Below, one piece after another: positions 1 to 8,078 of a DNA stretch of 64,000 bases. The notes beneath the pieces are model-generated. The model made no database searches. It worked only from the letters and a program-made list of their open reading frames with translations, and had not been told where the DNA came from. Both the position numbers and the translations under genes were made by a program. How positions within the stretch are numbered: the first letter of the stretch is position 1; each line of letters starts with the position of its first letter. Source of the DNA: CBIHON01 sp966211965 (GTDB lineage: Bacteria; Pseudomonadota; Gammaproteobacteria; Burkholderiales; Burkholderiaceae_D); assembly GCA_966211965.1 (NCBI GenBank), contig CBIHON010000015.1, forward strand, positions 41,241 through 105,240. The letters are read 5' to 3'.

Positions 1-2
1 CG

Positions 3-1973
3 CTGTTCGTGCTGCAGCAGGAAAAACAATTGAGCTACAAGAATTACCAGCACAGCTTTCGCAAGACCAAGGAACAGATTTCCGCCACGCTGCGCCATCC
101 GGCCGGCCAGCTTGCCTTGCTTAATCCGCATACCAAGAGCGACAGCATCACTCCGCTGCATCCGGTGTTGCTGCCCTTTTCCGCCATCGATTTCGACGAC
201 CGCGGCAAAGTGCAGCAAGCGGCGGAAATGTCCGGCTGCCTGGTGCAGTACAAGAACCAGGGCGCGCTGTGTGTCGCCATCGGCAACAATCCCTGGGCCG
301 GCGGATTCATTTACGTGATCGGCAGTTTCGTCAGCGATGGCCTGATGCCGCATCCGCGCGGCGCACTTGACCTGGATCAGGCGCATCGCGTCAGGGTTGC
401 AGTGGAAATACGGGGCCAGACCTATCGCTGGATCGCACCTTTCGAGACAACCGGCGACGCTGCAGCGGCACGCGGCCGCCTGACCGGCTTCGTCGACAGC
501 GGCAATGACCGGTCCGACGCCAGGCCAGTCAAGGAATTCCGCGGCTGGGTCTGGCAAAACGCACGCTGCATCAAGCCGGAACTGGACGACACCGAGGGCG
601 GCTGCGCGAAAAATTCCTTCTTTTCGATGCGCTTGCCGGTCGGTGTCCTGCAAGACGAGCTGTTTCAAAAAAAGCGGCCCGTATGGCCCCCCACGGACCT
701 GGACCGCATCCAGGTGCATATCGAAGTCTTGCCGCCGGGTGATGGTCCGGCCCTGCTCGACAGCAATAACGACAGCGCCCTGGCGCCCTTCTCGATCAGC
801 GACCTCAAGCCTTTGCTGTTACCTGGTGAAACGCTGCGCATCCGGAAAAAATCCGCAGCAGCCGGCAGCGACCTGATCAGTCTGGCTGGCGTGGAAGACC
901 ATCCGGATGATTCCTGGTGGTTCCTGACCCGCCTGATCGGGCGTTTGCCGGTGGACGAATACGACTCCGCGCTCGAAGCCAGGGAAGAGATCGCCACCCC
1001 GGTCGGAACGTATGAAGTGATCCTGCGCGGCGATGTGCGCAGCGTCAGCAAGAGCTTGAGCGTAGTAGCGACCCGGGTCTCGTGGTTCGTGGTGGCGATG
1101 CTGCTGGCGATTTTTCTGGTCTGGTTCGTGATCGAGATCAGGATCATCCGGCGTATCGCAGTGCTGACCAGGCGCGCTGCCTCGGTTTCAAAGACCGTGA
1201 AAGGCACCGGTGGCCTCGATGATTTCGACCTGTCCGACATGCGCGGGGTGGACGAACTGGGCGTGCTGGCGAGTTGCCTGCACGACTTGCTGCGGCGGGT
1301 GAAGGAAGACGTGGAAAGGGAAGGCATACGCGCCGAACAGGAAAAGGAAATGTGGCACGCTGTCGGCCACGAGATCATGTCGCCCCTGCAGTCGCTGATG
1401 GCCTTGCACGGCGCATCGGACGACCCGAGCAGCCGCTATATCAACCGCATGCAGCAGGCGATCCGCGTGCTGTACGGCAGCGCGTCGCCGAGCGAAGCTT
1501 TCCAGTCCACCGTGCTGCAGGTCACCGCCATCGACATCAACGCCTTCCTGAAAAACGTCGCCGGCAACGCGCCCTGCGTCGGGATTGAGAACGTATTGTT
1601 CACCGGCGAGGAAAGACCTGTGATGGTGCGGGCCGATGACTATTCACTGGAAGACGTCGTCACGCATGTCTTGCGCAATGCCGATCGGTATAGGAATGCA
1701 GGTACGGCGATTTCAATCAGCTTGAAATCGAGCGAAACCGCCGCCTCCATCACCATCCATAATCAGGGTCCGAATATTCCGGAAGATTTGATCGACAAGA
1801 TTTTCGAATACGGCGTGTCCGATCAGCAGGATGCGGGAGCCAACGGCAATCGGGGACAGGGCTTGTTTGTTGCGAAGACCTATATGGCGAAAATGGGGGG
1901 CACCATCGCTGTTCACAACGTCGCGGACGGAGTCAGTTTCGTGCTGAGTCTGCAGCGGGTGACGGGGCAGTAG
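3..1973 (+). CDS. Sensor histidine kinase, 5' end outside the window
   Basis: This is a membrane sensor kinase. The frame is open to the window edge, and the first in-frame start (GTG at 9) has no ribosome site, so the true start lies upstream. From that GTG there are 654 residues: a long extracytoplasmic sensor part (to about 350), one visible membrane helix (about 357-376), a linker, a phosphoacceptor box GHEIMSPL with H454, and a HATPase_c domain with an N box near LRNADRY and a G box GQGLFVAKTY. The upstream helix expected for a periplasmic loop must lie outside the window. The partner regulator is not visible. The family call is secure; the signal sensed is unknown. Confidence 0.85.
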   Translation: MFVLQQEKQLSYKNYQHSFRKTKEQISATLRHPAGQLALLNPHTKSDSITPLHPVLLPFSAIDFDDRGKVQQAAEMSGCLVQYKNQGALCVAIGNNPWAGGFIYVIGSFVSDGLMPHPRGALDLDQAHRVRVAVEIRGQTYRWIAPFETTGDAAAARGRLTGFVDSGNDRSDARPVKEFRGWVWQNARCIKPELDDTEGGCAKNSFFSMRLPVGVLQDELFQKKRPVWPPTDLDRIQVHIEVLPPGDGPALLDSNNDSALAPFSISDLKPLLLPGETLRIRKKSAAAGSDLISLAGVEDHPDDSWWFLTRLIGRLPVDEYDSALEAREEIATPVGTYEVILRGDVRSVSKSLSVVATRVSWFVVAMLLAIFLVWFVIEIRIIRRIAVLTRRAASVSKTVKGTGGLDDFDLSDMRGVDELGVLASCLHDLLRRVKEDVEREGIRAEQEKEMWHAVGHEIMSPLQSLMALHGASDDPSSRYINRMQQAIRVLYGSASPSEAFQSTVLQVTAIDINAFLKNVAGNAPCVGIENVLFTGEERPVMVRADDYSLEDVVTHVLRNADRYRNAGTAISISLKSSETAASITIHNQGPNIPEDLIDKIFEYGVSDQQDAGANGNRGQGLFVAKTYMAKMGGTIAVHNVADGVSFVLSLQRVTGQ

Positions 1974-2057
1974 CAAGGGTCTTTATCCGCCGCCTTTTCA
2001 GGTACATGGAAAGCGCGGCTATGCGGGAGCATCTATCTAGCAGGCCGTACGTGCTCA

Positions 2058-2079
2058 AGCAGGCCTCGCCCTGCCTGCT
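2058..2079 (+). terminator. Possible terminator after the sensor kinase
   Basis: AGCAGGC and GCCTGCT form a 7-bp stem with an 8-base loop, followed by a loosely T-rich run. It lies 85 bases after the kinase stop. The stem is short, so this is only a candidate. Confidence 0.4.
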
Positions 2080-2262
2080 GCTATTTCGATTATTTCGTTT
2101 TTAAAAAATAGTTGGTTGATAAGTAAATTAATTGTAAAATTCGCAAGTTTTTCAATTTATCTTTCTTGAATTGAAGAATGAAAACGCGAAACACCAACCA
2201 ATTTTGATTGATCACTTTCTTAAAAATGTATCCATCACCTATTAAATCAGGAAAAATCGATT

Positions 2263-3208
2263 ATGCATTAGCCGAACCCTTCGCATTGCTGCTTTCACTT
2301 TTGTTAGCACTATATTTCCGCTTGCCTACGTTCAGGCGGAAACCATCAACTGCAAGCCTATTACCAGCGTGCCTGCAACAATAAGCACGCCTGGCATTTA
2401 TTGCCTAACTGGGGATTTGGCTACTGCAATTACCAATGGCAACGCCATTACGATCAATGCCAATAACGTCACTCTCGACTTGAACGGTTTCAAACTCGAT
2501 GGGCAAGCTGCGGGAGCAAAGACTCTCACCAATGGCATTTATTCGCTCAACCATAAGGACGTCACCCTTAAAAATGGCACGATCCGAGGCTTTCTTTATG
2601 GAGTTCTTCTGAGCGATAGTTCGCCAGGACATACGGGCTCGGGCAATCATATGATTGAAAACCTCCGCGTCGAAGGCAATATGGCAGTCGGTTTGAGCGC
2701 ATCAGGGCGAGGCAACGTACTTCGCAACAATCAAGTGACCGACACCGGCGGTTCTGCTTACACCGAAGATTACAATGGTGCTTATGGCATCGCTGTTTCG
2801 GGTCCAGGTGCGCACGTATTGAACAACGATATCGTTGGCGCCGCAGTTCCGGCGGCTGGATGGGCATCGGGTGTCATGGCTTCTGACGCGACTGGCGTTG
2901 TTATCGAAAACAATCGCATCTCTGATCTAAAAACTGCCACTGGAGGCAGCATCAGGGCAATTCATGTGATGCAGAGCATTGGAGGAACGATTCGTAGCAA
3001 TGCAATCAATAATGCTGCTCCAGCAGAAAATTCGAATGGCATCTATCTTTTCGCTTCCAATAATTTGAACGTACGCGACAACAGCATTAGCAATATGGCT
3101 ACCGGTATCAATTTTTCAGGCAGCACGGGAATTTACATGCTGAATAGTGTGGTGAGCGCCACCACTCCTTATATGGGCGGTACGCCCGGCGTCGCCAACG
3201 CACAGTAA
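2263..3208 (+). CDS. Secreted right-handed beta-helix protein with an out-of-frame start
   Basis: The body (from about 2369) is made of short repeats with N/G turns such as NVTLDLNGF, DVTLKNGTI and VIENNRIS, typical of parallel beta-helix (pectate-lyase-fold) surface or carbohydrate-active proteins; the substrate is unknown. Just upstream the same frame encodes a signal peptide (about RTLRIAAFTFVST...YVQAE), but this frame has no ATG, GTG or TTG before its upstream stop. The ATG at 2263 has a well-placed CAGGAAAA site but reads ATG CAT TAG; removing one T at 2268-2269 would join it to the signal peptide. This is a real frameshift, an assembly error or non-canonical initiation. AT-rich DNA at 2100-2250 probably holds the promoter. 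Confidence 0.65.
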
Positions 3209-3218
3209 AGCTCATATT

Positions 3219-3341
3219 TTATGGTGATCGGAAATCGAAGAGCTTGTCGATTTCTTCGGGACCTTGCAGGGTGAGAGCTTTGAGTTCGTCGGGAGGAACC
3301 GAAGTGTGAGCGACAAGGAAACGATTCCCGGGCAACCTTCC
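3219..3341 (-). pseudogene. Forty-codon remnant of an unknown gene's 3' end
   Basis: Between two stops the minus strand encodes 40 residues with coding character, including RFLVAHTSVPPDELKAL and GPEEIDKLFDF, ending in TAA. There is no usable start. It reads like the C-terminus of a larger protein that has been lost. I do not recognise the family. Confidence 0.3.
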
Positions 3342-3415
3342 TTATTGATGTTGTTTGGATAAGAGGCGGACCATCGCCGGGATGAGGGAAATAATAAAAC
3401 TGAAAATAAATTGTT

Positions 3416-4528
3416 CTACAGTGATTTGTGTTTTTGCATTCCCTCTCCCGGATTCGCTTTCAAATATTCCACCGCCGCAATCACTTCTTCCAGCATGTTC
3501 CTGCCGAAATGCGCCTGCAGCATGTCTTGATACTCCCCTGCTAAAAACTGTTCGAAACTGACCGCCCCTCCCATCTCCGAGGGAGCGTAATTGCGCCAGT
3601 TTTCCCAAGCCACTACTTCGCGGGCGTTAAGTCCGCAAAAATAATGATGTTCACCCGGTGTATGGTGTTCCCATTGTATTTTCAGCGAGCCATCCGGCAG
3701 AAATACCGGCGGGCGTTTGCGCGGTTTGGGGCGCGCGGCTTCTATTTTTTGCTCTTGCTCCAGGCGCATTTTCTGTTCGGCCTGCCATGCCGTTTTCTTG
3801 GCTTTTGAAATCTCATCCGGCGTCAACGGTCCCGGTCGCCGTTTGCCGGCGGTTGCGGCAGGCGTCGTCCCGCTGCCTGGCGCTGGACACGGAACAATGC
3901 CATCGGCCAGCCATTTCTGCAGCAATCGCAGCAGCGCTTCATGTTCCTGGAAATAGCCTTCCAGTTGCGGGCAATCGAAGCTGATCCTGTGTTTCTTGCT
4001 GAAGCCGTTCTGGTTGACGCGATAAATCAGGTGCATGCGATAAGTACTGCCGTTGCCGGCCCGGCCCCCATTCAGCACGGTCGTCTCGAAACCGACGATC
4101 CATTGGCGCGGCACCATTGAACAGGCATCCGGCTTCATGCGCAGCAAGAGCGCGGTCGGGCTCAGAAACAGGCCCATGCGCAAGCGCCCGGCAGCGATTT
4201 CGGATTTCAGCCGACGCTCCCTGTACGCGGCCGCGATGCTCCCTGCAAGGGGCAAGGTGAAGACCGGAAACAGCGCCAGCCATTCCTTCAGGACCAGCTT
4301 GCCGTGCATCAGGTCGAGCAGCGTCATGATCAGCGCGAACGCTGCCGGTATTGCCGTCACCACGAGTACGATGGCATTGGACAGATACGCGCGGCGGATA
4401 AGAAGAACCTCGGGCGGCAACGCCCGGCCGGGATCGAACAAATCGCGGCACCAGGCCGGTAAGTCCTGCGGAGCGTGATTGGCATAGACCAAGGTAGCGT
4501 CGTTTGGCTCGGGCAAGGATGTCCTCAT
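3416..4528 (-). CDS. Membrane protein of unknown function
   Basis: The protein has 370 residues. Two hydrophobic segments lie at about 50-70 and 83-100 (NAIVLVVTAIPAAFALIMTL, then WLALFPVFTLPLAGSIAA), followed by a soluble part of about 270 residues with no motif I recognise. There is a basic, Pro-rich linker near residues 225-280 (KPRKRPPVFLPDG), and the C-terminus is acidic and helical. It lies downstream of the phasin gene on the same strand but is separated from it by a strong terminator, so it is probably transcribed alone. It is a real coding region, judged from its length and codon pattern. Function unknown. Confidence 0.75.
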   Translation of the reverse strand: MRTSLPEPNDATLVYANHAPQDLPAWCRDLFDPGRALPPEVLLIRRAYLSNAIVLVVTAIPAAFALIMTLLDLMHGKLVLKEWLALFPVFTLPLAGSIAAAYRERRLKSEIAAGRLRMGLFLSPTALLLRMKPDACSMVPRQWIVGFETTVLNGGRAGNGSTYRMHLIYRVNQNGFSKKHRISFDCPQLEGYFQEHEALLRLLQKWLADGIVPCPAPGSGTTPAATAGKRRPGPLTPDEISKAKKTAWQAEQKMRLEQEQKIEAARPKPRKRPPVFLPDGSLKIQWEHHTPGEHHYFCGLNAREVVAWENWRNYAPSEMGGAVSFEQFLAGEYQDMLQAHFGRNMLEEVIAAVEYLKANPGEGMQKHKSL

Positions 4529-4577
4529 TTGGCAGCGTATTCAGGATGACTATATCCTTTGAGCAAGCCAAAGAGAA

Positions 4578-4609
4578 AGCCCCTGTTTCCATGAAGGGGA
4601 ACAGGGGCT
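4578..4609 (-). terminator. Rho-independent terminator of the phasin gene
   Basis: AGCCCCTGTT pairs with AACAGGGGCT around a short loop. On the minus strand the stem is followed by a T-rich run (TTTCTCTTT). It is placed correctly between the phasin stop and the start of the next minus-strand gene. Confidence 0.75.
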
Positions 4610-4654
4610 GGAAACGGCAGCAGAGAAGCACGCGAGGCGCGATCGATTACCGCC

Positions 4655-5443
4655 CTATGGCTTTCTTTTAGCAGAAGGCTTCGTCAGCTTCTTGCCTGCC
4701 ACCTGGGCTTTCGCGGTCGCCGGTTTGGCGGAGAGAGGCTTCTTCACCAGGGACTTCACGGTCGGGTTGGGAAACGAAGAGCCGGTGGCGGACGATTTGG
4801 CCATGGCGGCTTTGGCGTGCGGTTTGGTTACCGGTTTTTTCACCGTGGTTTCGGCTGCCGGCTTTTCCGGTGCAGCTTCGAACTCAGGTTTGGCGGCAGG
4901 CTTGGCCACCTCCGGTTCGGCGGCAGGCTCTGCCGTCTCCGCTGCTGGTACTGCCGGTATTGCCGCCGGCACGGGCGCAAGTGCCGAGGCGATTTCAGCA
5001 GCAGGTTCGGCAATGGACTCTTCCGTGGCCGGTGGCGGTGCCGGCTCGGCTTTGACCAGTTCGGGTTCGGCAGGGGCGGCCGGAGCAGCCAAAGACTCCG
5101 GTTTGACGGTCTCGGCATTTGGCAGTTGTGCCACCTTGATGAATTCAGCCTGCGTGCCGGCAGAGACTTCGGCCAGATGGCGCGCATAGGTCTGTACCGT
5201 CTGGATGTTCGCTTGCAGACGCTCGGTGGTGGCCGAAAAAAACTGCTGCGGGGTTTGCGCCGACAATATTTTTTTCGCCGCATTCATGGCTTCTTCGCGC
5301 GATGCCCTGGCAGTCTCGATATTCAAACTCACCAGCTTTTCGAGCGCGTCCATGGTCTTGCCGGCCAAGGTATTGAACGCGGCGAGTTGGGACGAAAACT
5401 CGTTCCTGGTTGCGGCCGAAAATTGTTTTGGGATTGAAAACAT
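4655..5443 (-). CDS. Phasin family protein with Ala/Pro/Lys-rich tail
   Basis: Phasins coat polyhydroxyalkanoate granules in the cytoplasm. Residues 1-110 carry the phasin domain (IPKQFSAATRNEFSSQL near the start, then amphipathic helices with SREEAMNAAKKILSAQTP). Residues 120-262 are a low-complexity tail first rich in A/P/E and then in K/A, resembling PhaF or histone H1-like tails that can bind DNA. The start at 5443 is chosen over an in-frame codon at 5500 because AAGGAGAAACC sits just before it. The gene is divergent from the HugZ-like gene across 218 bases. The domain call is firm; DNA binding by the tail is inference. Confidence 0.88.
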   Translation of the reverse strand: MFSIPKQFSAATRNEFSSQLAAFNTLAGKTMDALEKLVSLNIETARASREEAMNAAKKILSAQTPQQFFSATTERLQANIQTVQTYARHLAEVSAGTQAEFIKVAQLPNAETVKPESLAAPAAPAEPELVKAEPAPPPATEESIAEPAAEIASALAPVPAAIPAVPAAETAEPAAEPEVAKPAAKPEFEAAPEKPAAETTVKKPVTKPHAKAAMAKSSATGSSFPNPTVKSLVKKPLSAKPATAKAQVAGKKLTKPSAKRKP

Positions 5444-5614
5444 AGGTTTCTCCTTGGTAGGCAAAAAATAGGGTCGCCCGGAACTGCTGCGCCGCAACAT
5501 CCTATATGTTATCCGATGATTCAGGGATATCCACCCCTATTTACGCAAATTGAGATAAAAAAGTGTTAAACAGAATTGTTAAAAAAATGGCACTATAAAG
5601 GCAATACCATTTTC

Positions 5615-5628
5615 TTGATCTTGATCAT
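5615..5628. promoter_or_regulatory. FNR/Anr-like box between the phasin and hugZ-like genes
   Basis: TTGATCTTGATCAT matches 9 of the 10 fixed bases of the TTGAT-N4-ATCAA consensus. It lies 33 bases before the HugZ-like start in the shared divergent region. A site of this kind would suit oxygen-dependent control, but this is inferred from the motif alone. Confidence 0.4.
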
Positions 5629-5661
5629 AAGCACATGATGCAGGTCCATTAATCTAAGACC

Positions 5662-6312
5662 ATGAACATCCCTATCGATTCCGTTATCCAATTGCTTCAT
5701 GAATGCGGGTCCGGCAGCCTGGCGACCAATTCGATACAAGTCCCTGGCTATCCGTTCGCGACCGTCCTGCCGTTCGCACTCGATGAAGGACATCGCCCCT
5801 TGTTCCTGATCAGCGGCTTGGCCGAGCATACCAAGAATCTGATTGCGGATTGCCGCGCTGGTTTCCTGGTGCATGGCGCGAATGGCCAGAACGTGCTGAA
5901 TGCCGAGCGAGTCTCCCTGATGGGGGATATGCGTCGCATCGAGCCGGCGCCGGAATTGGTCCTGCGTTATCTTCGCTACCATCCGGACGCGGAACAGTAT
6001 CTCGGCCTCGGCGATTTTTCATTTTTCCAGTTGGTGCCGCAACAGGCGCGCTATATTGCCGGATTCGGGCGCATGGGCTGGACCGGCGCGGAGGAATGGA
6101 ATGCCTGTCCGGCGCTGACGCTGGCCGACGAAGCCCAGCTCATCGTGCAGTTGAACCAGACCCCGGTGCGTGGTGTGCGTCTCCTCGGCCTCGATTGCTA
6201 CGGTTTCGACCTGGAGAAAAACGGACAACGCGAGCGCCAGCGATTTCCCGACTCGCCGGTCGACGCGGAACAGCTTGCCGAGCTCATGCCGCGTTATCTT
6301 GCGGCGATGTAA
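5662..6312 (+). CDS. HugZ-like pyridoxamine-oxidase-fold flavin/heme protein
   Basis: A 216-residue protein of the PNP-oxidase-like split-barrel family, in the branch that contains HugZ and CREG-type heme-utilisation proteins. The split barrel covers about 1-150 (LLHECGSGSLAT, GYPFATVLPFALD, RPLFLISGLAEHTKN), followed by a small DUF2470-like C-terminal part (VDCYGFDLEKNG-type segment). These proteins are cytoplasmic and bind FMN or heme; some degrade heme. The stop codon overlaps the tamA start (TAATG), so the two are translationally coupled, although no functional link is obvious. Confidence 0.82.
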   Translation: MNIPIDSVIQLLHECGSGSLATNSIQVPGYPFATVLPFALDEGHRPLFLISGLAEHTKNLIADCRAGFLVHGANGQNVLNAERVSLMGDMRRIEPAPELVLRYLRYHPDAEQYLGLGDFSFFQLVPQQARYIAGFGRMGWTGAEEWNACPALTLADEAQLIVQLNQTPVRGVRLLGLDCYGFDLEKNGQRERQRFPDSPVDAEQLAELMPRYLAAM

Positions 6313-8078
6313 TGAAAGGCTCCAGTTGGAAGAGGCGGGTCGCCGGATTCGTTTTGTGCCTGGCGGGCGGCACTGCCGAGGCTGCTTATCACTTGGAGAT
6401 CACGGCGCCCGCGTCCTTGCGCGAACTGCTGGCGGAACACCTCGATCTGGCGCGCTATCAAACGCGTAACGACATCAGCGACGATCAATTCAAATTCCTT
6501 ATCGATACCGTGGCCGAGCAAGTGACGCAACTGGCATCGACCGAAGGTTACTTCACGCCGGCAACCAAGGTCGAGGTCGAACAACGGGACGCGTTGCGCG
6601 TAGTGCATCTGCGGGTCGAGGCCAAAACGCGCACCACGGTAACGAAGGCAACGGTCGAGGTCAGCGGTGCGATCGTGCAGGAAGAGCCGCAACGTGCCGA
6701 AGCGTTGAAAAGACGCTGGAGCCTGCGGCCCGGCCGGCCTTTCCGCCAGGCCGATTGGGACAACGCCAAGAACCAGGCCATACAAGCCTTGCAGCAGCGG
6801 CGCTACGCCGCGGCACGCATTGCGCATTCGGAAGCGCGCATCGATCCGGAGCGCAGTGAGGCGCAACTCGCGGTGGAGATCGACAGCGGTCCCGGATTCA
6901 CCTTGGGGCCTTTGCAAATCAGCGGCACGCGGCGCTATCCGGAGAGCATCATCCGCAACGTCAATCCGCTGCAGCCGGGCGAGCAATATGATGTTTCGCG
7001 CCTGCTCGAATTGCAGCGCCAGATCCAGAGCACGCCTTACTTCAGCAATGTGATCGTCGGCATCGACGACGATCCCGCGCAGGCCGATTTGACGCCGGTG
7101 AAGGTGCAAGTGAGCGAGTTTCCAGCCCATCGGATCCGCGCGGGTACCGGCTATGCGTCCGACACCGGCTTCCATGTCGAGGGCCGCTATTCGTATTACA
7201 ACCTGTTCAACCGGGCCTGGGTTTTCGACAGCCAGATAAAGCTCGAGCAGGAACGCCAATTTGCTTCCCTGCATCTCGACATGCCGCCCGACGAGCAAAG
7301 TTACGTGAACGGCGGTACTGCATCGTTCGAACGCACCACGCTGTCGGGTATCGATTTGCGCAGTCTTCGCCTCGGTTTGCAGCGTGCCCGCAGCCGCGAA
7401 AAATACGATACGGCTTTCACGCTGGATTATTTTCTCGATGAGCTGCAGCAGATAAACAATGCGCCGCTGCCGGCCAATACGATTGCTTCTCCCGGCAAAC
7501 ACCGCGCCCTGGTTCCCGCCTTCTCATGGACCCGGCGCGATGTCGACGATGCGATATTCCCGCGTGCCGGGAATATTCTTTCGGTGCAGGCCGGATTCGG
7601 CTTGAGGGCATTGTTGAGCGATCAGAGTTTCGTGCGCGGCTACGTGCGGGGCCGGCAATATTTTCCGGTGGGGCGGCGCGACCTGGTCATCTTGCGCGGC
7701 GAGCTGGGCGCCGTATTGACGGCCGGCGGCAGCGCCGATATTCCGGCCTCGCTCCTGTTTCGCGCCGGCGGCAGCGATTCGATTCGCGGCTATGCTTATC
7801 AAAGCATCGGCAACCCGCAAAACGGCACCGTGTTTCCAACCAAGTACCTGGCGACCGCGAGCGCCGAATACCAGCACTGGCTTTCGCGCGAATGGGGTGC
7901 GGCGGTATTTTACGACCTCGGTGCCGCGGCCGATAACTGGAGCAACAAGACCATCTACCAGGGCATCGGTGCCGGCGCGCGCTGGCGCAGCCCGGTCGGG
8001 ACGGTCAATGTCGATCTGGCTTATGGAACCCAGACGAAAAAATTGCGGCCGCATATTTCTCTGGGGATTGCGTTTTGA
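6312..8078 (+). CDS. tamA: Translocation and assembly module outer-membrane subunit TamA
   Basis: An Omp85-superfamily protein that works with TamB in inserting or transporting outer-membrane proteins and in phospholipid movement. It has 588 residues: a signal peptide (1-24, ending GGTAEA), about three POTRA-like domains (25-265), and a 16-strand barrel ending in Phe (LGIAF), as outer-membrane proteins do. The barrel carries the conserved loop-6 motif SIRGYAYQ. The start at 6312 is set by the TAATG overlap with the gene before and by the signal peptide; the frame stays open further upstream only as a shadow of that gene. It overlaps tamB by four bases. Confidence 0.93.
   Translation: MKGSSWKRRVAGFVLCLAGGTAEAAYHLEITAPASLRELLAEHLDLARYQTRNDISDDQFKFLIDTVAEQVTQLASTEGYFTPATKVEVEQRDALRVVHLRVEAKTRTTVTKATVEVSGAIVQEEPQRAEALKRRWSLRPGRPFRQADWDNAKNQAIQALQQRRYAAARIAHSEARIDPERSEAQLAVEIDSGPGFTLGPLQISGTRRYPESIIRNVNPLQPGEQYDVSRLLELQRQIQSTPYFSNVIVGIDDDPAQADLTPVKVQVSEFPAHRIRAGTGYASDTGFHVEGRYSYYNLFNRAWVFDSQIKLEQERQFASLHLDMPPDEQSYVNGGTASFERTTLSGIDLRSLRLGLQRARSREKYDTAFTLDYFLDELQQINNAPLPANTIASPGKHRALVPAFSWTRRDVDDAIFPRAGNILSVQAGFGLRALLSDQSFVRGYVRGRQYFPVGRRDLVILRGELGAVLTAGGSADIPASLLFRAGGSDSIRGYAYQSIGNPQNGTVFPTKYLATASAEYQHWLSREWGAAVFYDLGAAADNWSNKTIYQGIGAGARWRSPVGTVNVDLAYGTQTKKLRPHISLGIAF

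Noticed and set aside
5589..5604. Sigma-54 promoter TGGCAC...GGCA
   Set aside because: The spacing between GG and GC is one base too long.
5850..6311. Long 5' extension of the tamA reading frame
   Set aside because: It overlaps the HugZ-like gene in another frame; the signal peptide and the TAATG overlap fix the start at 6312.
6294..7502. 402-codon minus-strand open frame opposite tamA
   Set aside because: Shadow frame of GC-rich coding DNA, with Arg-rich composition and no motif; tamA is well supported.
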